Assembly (NCBI GenBank): GCA_030524675.1
Contig: JAUNGE010000024.1
Location: 1-51,630 of the forward strand
Direction of reading: 5' to 3'
Length of the DNA: 51,630 nucleotides
DNA from: a bacterium
Lineage (GTDB): Bacteria; Bacillota; Clostridia; Lachnospirales; Lachnospiraceae
Shown: one piece after another, positions 1 to 7,944 of the stretch
How positions within the stretch are numbered: the first letter of the stretch is position 1
Layout of the letters: each line of letters opens with the position of its first letter
The notes under the pieces: generated by a model
Seen by the model: only the letters and a program-made list of their open reading frames with translations
Database searches by the model: none
Told to the model about the DNA's origin: nothing
Made by a program: the position numbers and the translations under genes

Positions 1-6
1 GCATAC

Positions 7-50
7 AGTCCTTGGAGAGGGACTATAAACACTACTACTATATAATACGA
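7..50 (+). repeat. Hairpin-plus-tail element, copy 1
   Basis: A 7-bp stem with a 4-base GGAG loop (7-24) is followed by ATAAACACTACTACT, a TATAAT and a GAGG. The same layout recurs at 6039-6090 just upstream of rhaD, with stem bases changed on both sides so that pairing is kept. Here no long reading frame follows; the ATG near 73 opens only a 10-codon frame. It may be a structured RNA leader or a mobile-element end; the sequence does not decide. Confidence 0.5.
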
Positions 51-392
51 GGAAAAGAATATTTACATAGATATGGTAAGTGGGGGTTCTTATCAGAGAG
101 AATGAAAGTTTCTCAAAAAAATGGAAACCATTTCAAAATGAAGGAGGTAACGCTACCGAAAAATTAGATTGCAGTATAAATAAAAAATCTGAATAAAAAT
201 GTAAATATAAAATATACACCACTTTACAATTTTTATCAATAAGTGTACGATATATAAATAAAAAGCATAAAAAATGAAGATAAAATAGAAATGCTGTGAG
301 AATAATAAAAAGTAGAAAAGCCAAGAACAAAAGAGAAGTGGCGAACCAGAATAAAAAGAATATGAGGTAAAGTCCAATGGATGAGATAGTTT
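51..392. other. AT-rich geneless stretch
   Basis: No convincing gene. A GGAGG at about 142 is followed by no ATG in reach; the ATG overlapping it opens only a 9-codon frame. Reading frames on either strand are low-complexity Phe/Ile/Leu-rich translations of AT-rich DNA without ribosome binding sites. A promoter-like pair at 223-251 and the terminator at 393-434 would together define a short untranslated transcript. Confidence 0.5.
223..251 (+). promoter_or_regulatory. Candidate sigma-A promoter for a short RNA
   Basis: TTTACA at 223-228 and TACGAT at 246-251 are separated by 17 bases. Transcription from here would run about 175 bases into the terminator at 393-434 with no credible reading frame between. 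In AT-rich DNA such matches occur by chance, so this is tentative. Confidence 0.3.
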
Positions 393-434
393 AAAAGGCG
401 GATGTCGATAATAAGATTACGATATCCGCCTTTT
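393..434. terminator. Strong bidirectional intrinsic terminator
   Basis: A 15-bp stem (393-407 with 420-434, one G-T pair) has a 12-base loop, with AAAA on the left arm and TTTTT on the right. It can stop transcription arriving from the left edge and also transcripts coming leftwards from the radical SAM gene. Confidence 0.85.
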
Positions 435-527
435 TCATGTGTCTTTTCATGTATCATATGCTCTGAAATTTTTATCTTCCATTCCATATGAAATTACGCA
501 TGAATTTTGTTTCAATCCTCGCTCAGT

Positions 528-565
528 AATTTTACAGAATACGACGAATTTTACAAAATACGATG
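528..565. repeat. Tandem 19-bp direct repeat
   Basis: Two adjacent 19-bp units (528-546 and 547-565, AATTTTACA-R-AATACGA-Y-G) differ at two positions, both transitions. They lie just downstream of the stop codon of the minus-strand radical SAM gene. No function is evident. Confidence 0.6.
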
Positions 566-581
566 AGATTGAGAACATCTG

Positions 582-1643
582 TCAGTCTGGAACCGGACAT
601 CCTTCCAAATCAAAGGGCGGCGTATATTCTTCCTTTGCGCTGCTTTTTTGCTGCATAAAACCATGGTCAAGTCCAAGCTCTAAAGCAGTATCCACAACAC
701 TCTGGTATTCATAGGATGTGATGCGGCGGTTCAATTCAGGATGCAAAGTATCTTTATGGTATGGAGTGTACTGGCTCATCAAGCTGAGAAGATATTGGCC
801 TTCTGGCAGAGTATTTTTTATCCAGTGCAGAAGATTGACAGAATCTTTTCTGGAACCAGGAAGCACCAAATGACGGATGATAACACCGCGCTGCATCAAG
901 AAATTTTCCGGCTGCTCTGGAATTCCATGAAAAAACACGGAACTGCTGCCGGAACCTGTTTTCGGCAAAACAGACGGGGAGCTGGAAGCAAAGCAGCTGG
1001 GACTTTTGGATGGGAGTGTCCGCGGTTTTGAATCCACGTCCGAAAGAGGACGGAAAACGGGAGTTCCTGTAACTTCAATCATTTTCTGAATGGCCTTAGA
1101 AGTTTTCTCAAAATAATCAGGTGCAGCAGAGTAGCGCATGGACAGTGCAGCATCCATATATTTTAAGTCAGGAAGCCAGATATCAACAAAATCTCTCAAT
1201 GCTTCTACTGTTTCCACCTTCTCATACCCGCCGCAGTTATATACAATGGGGATGGCAAGGTCTGGTTTTGCCAACTCCAGCGCCGGAAGAATATCCGGAA
1301 GATACTGCGTGGGAGTGACAAGATTGATATTGTGCGCCCCCTGCGCCTGAAGATTTAAAAAGATGTCTGCGAGCTGTCTGGGAGTGACAGGAACACCAAA
1401 GTGTTCGCGACTGATGCGGGAATTCTGGCAGAAGCAGCAGCGAAGCGTGCAGCCGGAAAAGAAAACGGTTCCGCTTCCGCGTGTGCCGCTGATACAGGGC
1501 TCTTCCCACATGTGAAGAGCAGCCCTGGCAATCCCTGCGCGCGAGCGGCACTGGCAGAATCCTATATTTTCTGTTCGGTCAATACGACATTCTCTTGGGC
1601 AGAGTCGGCAGTCTGTGTAAGAAAAAAGAGTTTGATTGTACAT
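582..1643 (-). CDS. PflX-like radical SAM protein
   Basis: Radical S-adenosylmethionine protein of the PflX type (COG1313), related to pyruvate formate-lyase activating enzymes; the physiological target of this family is not firmly known. The iron-sulfur motif CTLRCCFC (CxxxCxxC) is at residues 65-72, with an N-terminal Cys-rich segment (CRLCPREC near 12-19, CQC near 30-32) typical of the family. The start is placed at 1643 because GGAG lies 6 bases upstream; an upstream in-frame ATG at 1655 overlaps that site and has no site of its own. Odd feature: residues about 203-247 are a Ser/Pro/Lys-rich insertion placed where relatives run almost directly from the RPL-DVD region to MQRG-RHLVLPG. Downstream neighbour of cutC, with a 28-base gap. 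Confidence 0.85.
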   Translation of the reverse strand: MYNQTLFSYTDCRLCPRECRIDRTENIGFCQCRSRAGIARAALHMWEEPCISGTRGSGTVFFSGCTLRCCFCQNSRISREHFGVPVTPRQLADIFLNLQAQGAHNINLVTPTQYLPDILPALELAKPDLAIPIVYNCGGYEKVETVEALRDFVDIWLPDLKYMDAALSMRYSAAPDYFEKTSKAIQKMIEVTGTPVFRPLSDVDSKPRTLPSKSPSCFASSSPSVLPKTGSGSSSVFFHGIPEQPENFLMQRGVIIRHLVLPGSRKDSVNLLHWIKNTLPEGQYLLSLMSQYTPYHKDTLHPELNRRITSYEYQSVVDTALELGLDHGFMQQKSSAKEEYTPPFDLEGCPVPD

Positions 1644-1671
1644 AAAAATCTCCATTATCTATATTTATTTG

Positions 1672-2427
1672 TTATTTTGCTCTCTCATCCAGCACCTGTC
1701 TTGCCGCTCTCACCTTCGCCTCATCCGTTCTGAAAATCTGAAACTCGCTGAATCCCTCGATTCCCATCGGAACCCCTTCTTTTCGGTAAGTCATGCCGCT
1801 CTCCAACACGCATTTTCCTGACATATGAAAACTGGTCACATCCGTCGTATCCAACAGTTTCCGAATCACATCGGCATCCACACCGCTTCCGGCCAGTATC
1901 TCCACTTTTCCCTCTGCCTGCTCTGTCAGCTTTTGAATCAACTCCCGTCCTTCCAGACAATTTTTCTTCTGACCGGATGTCAAAATCGTCTGAATTCCCA
2001 GCTTTTTCGCCTCTTCCAGTGCCAAAAAAGGGTCACGGCACACATCAAACGCCCTGTGCAGTGTCATATGCGTCTCTCCTGCCACCTCGCGCAGAATCTT
2101 CATTTTTTCGACATCCAATGTTCCGTCTGCTTTCAGGCAGCCCACGACCACAGCATCCGCCCCCATCCGGCCAAACAGCTCCACTTCCCTTCTAATCGTA
2201 TCAAACTCATAGTCCGTGTACAAAAAGTCACCAAATCTCGGGCGAATCAGGACATGAATCCGAGAATCCGGACGCAGCTCTCTGATTTTTTCAAACAAGA
2301 CCGGACTCGGAGTGGTTCCGCCGATAATCAGATTGGCGCACAATTCCAGCCGGTCAGCCCCGCCATCCAGAGCACAAATCGCAGACTCCACACTGTCCGT
2401 ACAGACTTCTAGTGTATATTGTTTCAT
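1672..2427 (-). CDS. cutC: Copper homeostasis protein CutC family
   Basis: TIM-barrel protein of the CutC/copper homeostasis family, cytoplasmic; despite the name its biochemical role in Firmicutes is unsettled. It is not the choline trimethylamine-lyase also called CutC. Family hallmarks are the N-terminal LEVCTDS, GGADRLELCANL, LIRPR.GDF and HRAFD segments and the late GSGV stretch. The start at 2427 gives 251 residues, normal for the family, with GGGAGGAAG upstream; the open frame continues upstream but that part is promoter DNA. Divergent from rhaM across a 193-bp region, probably co-transcribed with the radical SAM gene that follows. Confidence 0.88.
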   Translation of the reverse strand: MKQYTLEVCTDSVESAICALDGGADRLELCANLIIGGTTPSPVLFEKIRELRPDSRIHVLIRPRFGDFLYTDYEFDTIRREVELFGRMGADAVVVGCLKADGTLDVEKMKILREVAGETHMTLHRAFDVCRDPFLALEEAKKLGIQTILTSGQKKNCLEGRELIQKLTEQAEGKVEILAGSGVDADVIRKLLDTTDVTSFHMSGKCVLESGMTYRKEGVPMGIEGFSEFQIFRTDEAKVRAARQVLDERAK

Positions 2428-2477
2428 ATTTCTTTTCTTCCTCCCTTCTCCATCTTTCTCCTCTTTCATTTCTTTCC

Positions 2478-2540
2478 AGTATACTACATTTTCACTCGTT
2501 TTTCTACTTGCAAATAAGGTTGTAGTTTCTGTCAAGTCAA
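2478..2540 (-). promoter_or_regulatory. Candidate cutC promoter region
   Basis: On the minus strand TTGACT (2540-2535) is followed after 17 bases by TTATTT (2517-2512). A better -10 hexamer, TATACT, lies further down at about 2484-2479 within the palindrome AGTATACT, but has a poor -35. Which is used cannot be told from sequence. Confidence 0.35.
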
Positions 2541-2566
2541 GACCTAACATTTTTTCTCTGAAGATG

Positions 2567-2596
2567 TATAATAAAATCATCAAAAACGTGATGATT
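2567..2596 (+). promoter_or_regulatory. rhaM promoter -10 with perfect inverted-repeat operator
   Basis: TATAAT (2567-2572) has no good -35 hexamer 16-18 bases upstream, suggesting activation by a regulator. Immediately after it AATCATCA (2575-2582) and TGATGATT (2589-2596) form a perfect 8-bp inverted repeat with a 6-base spacer. It covers the expected transcription start, where a repressor would block initiation. The ribosome binding site AAAGGAG follows. Confidence 0.55.
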
Positions 2597-2620
2597 ACAA
2601 AGAAAAGGAGAGTATAAAAC

Positions 2621-2938
2621 ATGGAAAAATATGCGTGGAAGGCGATTGTCCTGGACGGCAAATTAGAAGAGTATACCCGTCGTCACAATGAAATCTGGCC
2701 AGAGATGGTGGAAGTATTAAAAGCTGCTGGAATCTGCAACTACACCATCTGGAATGTCGGAAATGAGCTGTTTGGCTACTATGAATGCGAAAAAGGTGCA
2801 GAATTCGCTGCAAAAGTACAGGCAGAGAGTCCGGTTGTTGATAAATGGAACGAGTACATGAAGGACGTCATGGTGATGGAGATGGACCCTGTGACAGGCG
2901 CACAGCCGAAACTTGTCAAAGTATTTGAACTGGACTAA
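2621..2938 (+). CDS. rhaM: L-rhamnose mutarotase
   Basis: Interconverts alpha and beta anomers of L-rhamnose, feeding the isomerase; cytoplasmic small dimer of the RhaM/YiiL family. At 105 residues it has the family length. RRHNEIWPEM near residues 20-29 carries the conserved histidine and tryptophan, and the C-terminal DPVTG segment is also typical. AAAGGAG lies 11 bases before the ATG. First gene of the rhamnose operon, 31 bases ahead of rhaB. Confidence 0.95.
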   Translation: MEKYAWKAIVLDGKLEEYTRRHNEIWPEMVEVLKAAGICNYTIWNVGNELFGYYECEKGAEFAAKVQAESPVVDKWNEYMKDVMVMEMDPVTGAQPKLVKVFELD

Positions 2939-2969
2939 AACAGAGTGAAACGAATTTGGAGGATATGCA

Positions 2970-4376
2970 ATGAAACAGTATTACCTCGCTATTGATATTG
3001 GCGCATCCAGCGGCCGCCATATTTTAGGTTCGCTGGAAAATGGGAAGATTGAGCTGGAAGAAATCTACCGTTTTGAAAACGGGCTGACAAAAAAAGACGG
3101 AGAACTCTGCTGGGATGTTCCAAAACTGTTTGCTGAAATCAAGAACGGCCTAAAGAAATGTAAAGAAATCGGAAAAATCCCATCTACCATGGGTATCGAC
3201 ACCTGGGCTGTCGATTTTGTTCTTCTGGACAAGGCTGGAAATGTCCTTGGAAATACCGTTGGATACCGCGACAGCCGCACCACTGGGATGGATGACAAAG
3301 TGTATGAGACCATTTCTCTGGAAGATTTGTATGCGAGAACTGGCATCCAGAAACAGATTTTCAACTCCATCTATCAGCTGATGGCAGTGAAAGAGAAGCA
3401 TCCAGAATACCTGGAAGCCGCTGAGACACTTCTGATGATTCCTGACTATTTCCACTATCTTTTGACCGGAAACGCCATGACAGAATACACCAATGCCACT
3501 ACAACACAGCTTGTCAGCCCTGTCACAAAGGACTGGGATTTTGAGCTGATTGAAAAACTTGGTTATCCGAAGAAAATCTTCGGTGAGATTTCTCTTCCTG
3601 GAACAGTAGTCGGCAGCTTCACGAAGGAAATCGAGGAAGAAGTCGGATTTTCCTGTACCGTTGTTCTTCCGGCAACTCATGACACAGGTTCCGCCGTTCT
3701 GTCCGTGCCTGCCAATGATGACAACTACATTTATATCAGCTCTGGCACCTGGTCTCTGATGGGACTGGAGAAAATGCAGGCAGACTGCTCCGCGGCATCC
3801 ATGGCAGCCAATCTGACAAACGAAGGCGGATACGAGTACCGCTTCCGCTACTTAAAGAACATCATGGGACTCTGGATGATTCAGAATGTCAAAAAAGAGC
3901 TGAACAACCAGTATTCATTTGCCGAACTGTGTGATATGGCTTCCGAAGAAACCACCCACTCCTATGTGGATGTCAATGACAACTGTTTCCTGGCACCAGA
4001 AAACATGATTGAGGCCATTCAGACTTACTGCAAAGAACACGGCGAGCCGGTTCCACAGACACCAGGCCAGATTGCTGACTGTGTATACCGCAGCCTGGCC
4101 GCAAGCTATGCAGACACTGTAAAAGAGCTCGAATCTCTGACAGAGCGCACCTATGAGAGAATTCACATCGTGGGCGGCGGCTCCAATGCCGCATATCTCA
4201 ACCAGCTCACTGCCAACAGCACCAGACGCCCTGTCTATGCAGGCCCAACTGAGGCGACCGCCATCGGAAACCTTCTGGCGCAGATGCTTCACGCAGGTGA
4301 ATTTTCCAGTGTCAGCGCAGCACGTACCTGTGTGTTCTCCTCTTTCGGTGTAAAAGAATTCCTGCCGCAGCAGTAA
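2970..4376 (+). CDS. rhaB: Rhamnulokinase
   Basis: Phosphorylates L-rhamnulose to L-rhamnulose-1-phosphate with ATP; FGGY-family sugar kinase, 468 residues. The N-terminal phosphate-binding loop reads DIGASSGR (residues 9-16), the mid-domain DTWAVDF and THDTGSAV segments are present, and the C-terminal adenosine-site glycine motif is HIVGGGSNA. GGAGG precedes the ATG. It sits between the mutarotase and the isomerase; a long structured gap follows before rhaA. Confidence 0.95.
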   Translation: MKQYYLAIDIGASSGRHILGSLENGKIELEEIYRFENGLTKKDGELCWDVPKLFAEIKNGLKKCKEIGKIPSTMGIDTWAVDFVLLDKAGNVLGNTVGYRDSRTTGMDDKVYETISLEDLYARTGIQKQIFNSIYQLMAVKEKHPEYLEAAETLLMIPDYFHYLLTGNAMTEYTNATTTQLVSPVTKDWDFELIEKLGYPKKIFGEISLPGTVVGSFTKEIEEEVGFSCTVVLPATHDTGSAVLSVPANDDNYIYISSGTWSLMGLEKMQADCSAASMAANLTNEGGYEYRFRYLKNIMGLWMIQNVKKELNNQYSFAELCDMASEETTHSYVDVNDNCFLAPENMIEAIQTYCKEHGEPVPQTPGQIADCVYRSLAASYADTVKELESLTERTYERIHIVGGGSNAAYLNQLTANSTRRPVYAGPTEATAIGNLLAQMLHAGEFSSVSAARTCVFSSFGVKEFLPQQ

Positions 4377-4715
4377 AGAACGAGAACGCATTAAAAACAT
4401 TCACAAACATAATAAAGGAAACCAAAAACAGAAAGCCTTTCGTCCCTGTCCATGAAGCGAATGGTTCCTGAAACCATCTCATTCTCACTGTCTCATTTCA
4501 GGAACTTTGGAAAATTTTTTAAAACTTTTTAAAGAATTTTTTACCAGAAAGTATCTGAGTTTTTGAAAGATATCTCAAAAATTTGAAAGACATTTCAGCA
4601 AGATTTTTTCTCACTTCTCACATTTTATGAATCTTCTGATGTCTTCTGATAGTTTCTGGCTGGCTCGCTTTCATAAAGCAGGGACGCACAAATAAAGTAA
4701 AGGAGAGAACTTACT
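4377..4715. other. rhaB-rhaA intergenic region with structured repeats
   Basis: 339 bases without a gene inside the operon. A perfect 10-bp inverted repeat (4464-4473 with 4496-4505, 22-base loop) is followed by an AT-rich stretch, a 7-bp inverted repeat TTTTTGA/TCAAAAA (4560-4566 with 4575-4581) and two TTTGAAAGA copies exactly 20 bases apart (4562 and 4582). The layout suggests a processing, termination or regulator site separating rhaMB from rhaAD. AAAGGAGAG precedes rhaA. Confidence 0.5.
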
Positions 4716-5972
4716 ATGACAACAAAGGAAAGATATGAGTCCGCAAGAGAACTCTACCAGGCCCTGGGAGTAGACACAGACAAAGCGATTGAAACCTTAA
4801 AGAACCTCCCGATTTCCATGCACTGCTGGCAGGGCGACGATGTGACAGGTTTCGACCATGACGGCCCTCTGACAGGCGGTATCCAAGCTACTGGAAATTA
4901 CCCTGGAAAAGCACACACACCGGAAGAACTGATGGCAGACATTGATAAAGTGTTGAGCCTGGTTCCTGGAAAGCACAAATTAAACCTGCATGCAAACTAT
5001 GCCATTTTTGAGCCAGGCGAGTTCGCAGACCGCGACCAGTTAGAGCCGAAGCATTTCAAGAAATGGGTAGAATTCGCAAAAGAGAGAGGCATGGGACTTG
5101 ACTTCAACCCGACCTACTTCTCTCATCCGAAGGCAGAGCACTACACCTTATCCAGCCCAGATGAGGAAATCCGTCAGTTCTGGATTCGCCACGGCCAGGC
5201 ATGCATCCGTATTTCCCAGTATTTCGCTGAGGAGACTGGTATGCCTTGTGTTATGAACATCTGGATTCCGGATGGTTTAAAGGATGTTCCGGCTGACCGC
5301 CTGGGACCGAGAGCACGCTTCAAAGATTCTCTGGACCAGATTTTATCCATCGACTACGACAAGAGTAAAGTACTGGTATGCCTGGAATCCAAAGTATTCG
5401 GTATCGGTATGGAATCCTACACAGTTGGCTCCAGCGAATTCTGCATCAACTATGCAGCTAACAAAGACGGTGTCATTCCGCTGATGGACAACGGACATTA
5501 TCATCCGACTGAGATGGTATCCGACAAAATTCCGGCTATGCTTCTGTTCCATGAGAAGATGGCTCTGCATGTGACCCGTCCGGTTCGCTGGGACAGTGAC
5601 CATGTTGTTATCTTTGACGACGAGACAAAGGAAATCGCAAAGGAGATCGTCCGCAACGATGCTTTGGACCGTATCTTCATCGCTCTGGACTTCTTTGATG
5701 CCAGCATCAACCGCATCAGCGCATGGGTTGTCGGCATGAGAAGCATGCAGAAAGCTCTGCTGTACGCACTGCTGACTCCAAACGCAAAGCTCAAAGAGCT
5801 GCAGGATAAAGGCGATTTCACACGCCTGATGATGCTTCAGGAAGAATTAAAAGTATATCCGTTTGGTGATGTCTGGAACTACTTCTGCGAGTCCAACAAC
5901 GTTCCGGCTAAGGAAGACTGGTTTACAGAAATTGAAGCTTATGAGAAAGAGGTTCTCTCCAAGAGAGCATAA
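4716..5972 (+). CDS. rhaA: L-rhamnose isomerase
   Basis: Converts L-rhamnose to L-rhamnulose; metal-dependent TIM-barrel enzyme. The 418 residues match the family length. Conserved segments include MHCWQGDDV near residue 31, [11 protein letters not shown], the metal-ligand glutamate in CLESK and the aspartate/histidine cluster [11 protein letters not shown]. Ribosome binding site AAAGGAGAG. Part of the rha operon, followed after 123 bases by rhaD. Confidence 0.95.
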   Translation: MTTKERYESARELYQALGVDTDKAIETLKNLPISMHCWQGDDVTGFDHDGPLTGGIQATGNYPGKAHTPEELMADIDKVLSLVPGKHKLNLHANYAIFEPGEFADRDQLEPKHFKKWVEFAKERGMGLDFNPTYFSHPKAEHYTLSSPDEEIRQFWIRHGQACIRISQYFAEETGMPCVMNIWIPDGLKDVPADRLGPRARFKDSLDQILSIDYDKSKVLVCLESKVFGIGMESYTVGSSEFCINYAANKDGVIPLMDNGHYHPTEMVSDKIPAMLLFHEKMALHVTRPVRWDSDHVVIFDDETKEIAKEIVRNDALDRIFIALDFFDASINRISAWVVGMRSMQKALLYALLTPNAKLKELQDKGDFTRLMMLQEELKVYPFGDVWNYFCESNNVPAKEDWFTEIEAYEKEVLSKRA

Positions 5973-5991
5973 TGCATTGTTGCGCGAAGCG

Positions 5992-6090
5992 CTTTTTGTG
6001 ATATAGGAAGTCCACAGGACTTTCCTAATCGTAAGAAAGGTCCCTAGAGAGGGACCATAAACACCACTACTGAATAAAATATGAGAGGTA
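5992..6090 (+). repeat. rhaA-rhaD spacer with hairpin element, copy 2
   Basis: Three hairpins in a row: GCGC-GAA-GCGC with a T run after it (about 5982-5999), an imperfect stem AGGAAGTCC/GGACTTTCCT (about 6006-6027), and the element GGTCCCT-AGAG-AGGGACC (6039-6056). The last is followed by ATAAACACCACTACT and the rhaD GAGAGG site, and it matches the element at 7-50 in stem length, loop size and tail. Confidence 0.55.
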
Positions 6091-6095
6091 TTTCC

Positions 6096-6923
6096 ATGAA
6101 AGTATTAGACGCTGAATTTGTACAGGGTTTTGTGAGAATGTGTAATGATGGATGGGAACTGGGCTGGCATGAGAGAAATGGCGGAAATTTAAGCTACCGT
6201 ATCAAACCAGAAGAAGTAGAGTCTGTAAAAGAGAACTTTACAACAGATCGTGACTGGGCACCAATCGGAACCAGCGTTCCAGGACTTGCAGGCGAGTATT
6301 TCCTGGTGACTGGGTCTGGAAAGTATTTTAGAAATGTCATTTTGGACCCTGAAGCAAATATCTGTATCGTTGAAGTGGATGACAAGGGCGAGAATTACCG
6401 CATCCTCTGGGGACTGAACAAGGGCGGCCGTCCAACCAGCGAGCTTCCAAGCCATCTGATGAACCATGAGGTAAAGAAAGAAGTGACAAACGGCGCTCAC
6501 CGCGTCATCTATCACTGCCACGCAACAAACCTGATTGCACTGACCTTCGTTCTGCCGCTGGATGATGCCGTATTTACCCGCGAGCTCTGGGAGATGGCTA
6601 CCGAGTGTCCAGTTGTATTCCCAGAAGGCGTAGGCGTTGTAGGCTGGATGGTTCCAGGCGGACGTGCTATCGCTGTTGAGACCAGCAAACTGATGAAAGA
6701 TTACAATGTTGCAATCTGGGCACACCACGGTATGTTCTGCTCTGGTGAAGACTTTGACCTGACATTTGGTCTGGCTCACACAGTAGAGAAATCTGCTGAA
6801 ATTCTGGTAAAGATGCTGTCCATGAGACCTGACAAGCTGCAGACCATCACTCCTCAGAACTTCCGTGACCTGGCTGTAGATTTCCATGTGACACTTCCGG
6901 AGAAATTCTTGTACGAGAAATAA
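6096..6923 (+). CDS. rhaD: Rhamnulose-1-phosphate aldolase
   Basis: Zinc-dependent class II aldolase splitting L-rhamnulose-1-phosphate into dihydroxyacetone phosphate and L-lactaldehyde. The N-terminal GWHERNGGNLS segment, the PTSELPSHL segment with the catalytic glutamate, the zinc ligands in YHCHATN and the later histidine pair in WAHHGMFC are all visible. The start at 6096 is preferred because GAGAGG lies 6 bases upstream; an ATG at 6081 overlaps the ribosome site and has none of its own. 275 residues. Last gene of the operon, closed by the terminator at 7034-7077. Confidence 0.94.
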   Translation: MKVLDAEFVQGFVRMCNDGWELGWHERNGGNLSYRIKPEEVESVKENFTTDRDWAPIGTSVPGLAGEYFLVTGSGKYFRNVILDPEANICIVEVDDKGENYRILWGLNKGGRPTSELPSHLMNHEVKKEVTNGAHRVIYHCHATNLIALTFVLPLDDAVFTRELWEMATECPVVFPEGVGVVGWMVPGGRAIAVETSKLMKDYNVAIWAHHGMFCSGEDFDLTFGLAHTVEKSAEILVKMLSMRPDKLQTITPQNFRDLAVDFHVTLPEKFLYEK

Positions 6924-7033
6924 TCCGCATCACACCAGACTGAAACATTTCAACTTTTCAAGATTTTCAGGAAACTGCAGGATGTAAAAACTGTAGGATG
7001 CAAAAATTGTAACACCTAAAACGGTAAACTATA

Positions 7034-7077
7034 AAACTGCCATCATTTCAGATTTTTCAATCACATGATGGCAGTTT
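7034..7077. terminator. Bidirectional terminator between rhaD and the SGNH gene
   Basis: A perfect 13-bp stem (AAACTGCCATCAT at 7034-7046 with its complement at 7065-7077) and an 18-base loop; the AAA on one arm gives a T run on both strands. It serves the convergent rhaD and SGNH hydrolase genes. Confidence 0.85.
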
Positions 7078-7110
7078 CTCTTTTCTTGTTGTCTTTCTGG
7101 CCGAGTGCCA

Positions 7111-7746
7111 CTACACTCCCATTTCCCATATCTTCTCCGCGATTGCTGCTGCCAGCCTCCTATGGCTCTCCGCTGTATAATGCAGCCCGTCCTCTCCGGT
7201 CTCCACATACAGACCTGCATTCAGATACTCCACCCCCAGTTCCTCAGCAATGGTCTGATATTCTGCTGCCAGTTTTTTGGATTTTTCCAGAGCATCTTGC
7301 GCATACATGCGGGCAAATTTGCGGCTCATAATCTCATCATGAAGCGGCGCCGGCGCTACCAAAAGAATCTTTGGCGCTTTATAGCTCCCATAGTCGATTC
7401 CTTTTACAATTCTCACCAATGTCCCTGCTCCCTGCGCTACATCATTGGCGGTCAAAGAAAATCTCGCCTTCAAATCGTTGATGCCAAGCGCAATAATGAC
7501 TACATCCAGCGGTCTGTGAGAATGGATGCAGGGGCGAAGATACACCTTTCCATTTTTGTCTTCCTCAATGGGGTCTTCCCACACGGTTGTTCTTCCTCCA
7601 CACCCCTCTTCCACAACCATCCACTCGTCTCCTAAAAGCGCCTGCAGACGCATCGGCCACCGCACGCTCTCATCCCATCTGCCTGGAGCATCTGGTCTGG
7701 AACCATATGTATTGGAATCTCCATAGCAAAGTACCCGTTTTCTCAT
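7111..7746 (-). CDS. SGNH/GDSL-type esterase
   Basis: Serine hydrolase of the SGNH superfamily, 211 residues, likely cytoplasmic as no signal peptide is seen. Catalytic blocks: GDSN at residues 9-12 (nucleophile serine), GCGGRTT (block II glycine), GIND (block III asparagine) and the C-terminal DGLHYT carrying the Asp/His pair. Close relatives are carbohydrate O-acetylesterases or arylesterases; the substrate here is unknown. AGGAGG precedes the ATG. It diverges from an O-acetyltransferase gene, so the pair may add and remove acetyl groups from sugars; that is inference. Confidence 0.85.
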   Translation of the reverse strand: MRKRVLCYGDSNTYGSRPDAPGRWDESVRWPMRLQALLGDEWMVVEEGCGGRTTVWEDPIEEDKNGKVYLRPCIHSHRPLDVVIIALGINDLKARFSLTANDVAQGAGTLVRIVKGIDYGSYKAPKILLVAPAPLHDEIMSRKFARMYAQDALEKSKKLAAEYQTIAEELGVEYLNAGLYVETGEDGLHYTAESHRRLAAAIAEKIWEMGV

Positions 7747-7788
7747 ACCTGTTTCCTCCTAATACAGTATATTTATAGTTACTATTTC

Positions 7789-7884
7789 TAACATCCAGTT
7801 AGGATGTTACCCAACTATTTTTATTTTCCTATCTTCATATTTTCTTCTATTATTCGTGACAAGCAGGTTAGAAACCGCTATAAT
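7789..7884 (+). promoter_or_regulatory. Divergent promoter region: palindrome and maa-like promoter
   Basis: A perfect 8-bp inverted repeat TAACATCC/GGATGTTA (7789-7796 with 7802-7809) lies close to the SGNH gene start. For the acetyltransferase, GTGACA (7856-7861) and TATAAT (7879-7884) are 17 bases apart, a good sigma-A promoter. Confidence 0.6.
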
Positions 7885-7944
7885 TATAACACGCATGAGC
7901 AAATATAAGCAATGTTAAAACTACATAACAGGAGGACAATTTAC

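Noticed and set aside
133-487. Minus-strand Phe/Leu/Tyr-rich open frames at the left edge
   Set aside because: Low-complexity translations of AT-rich DNA that run through the terminator; no ribosome sites.
2428-2661. N-terminal extension of CutC and of overlapping frames into the rhaM promoter
   Set aside because: The extension has no family similarity, covers the divergent promoter, and the internal ATG at 2427 has a good ribosome site.
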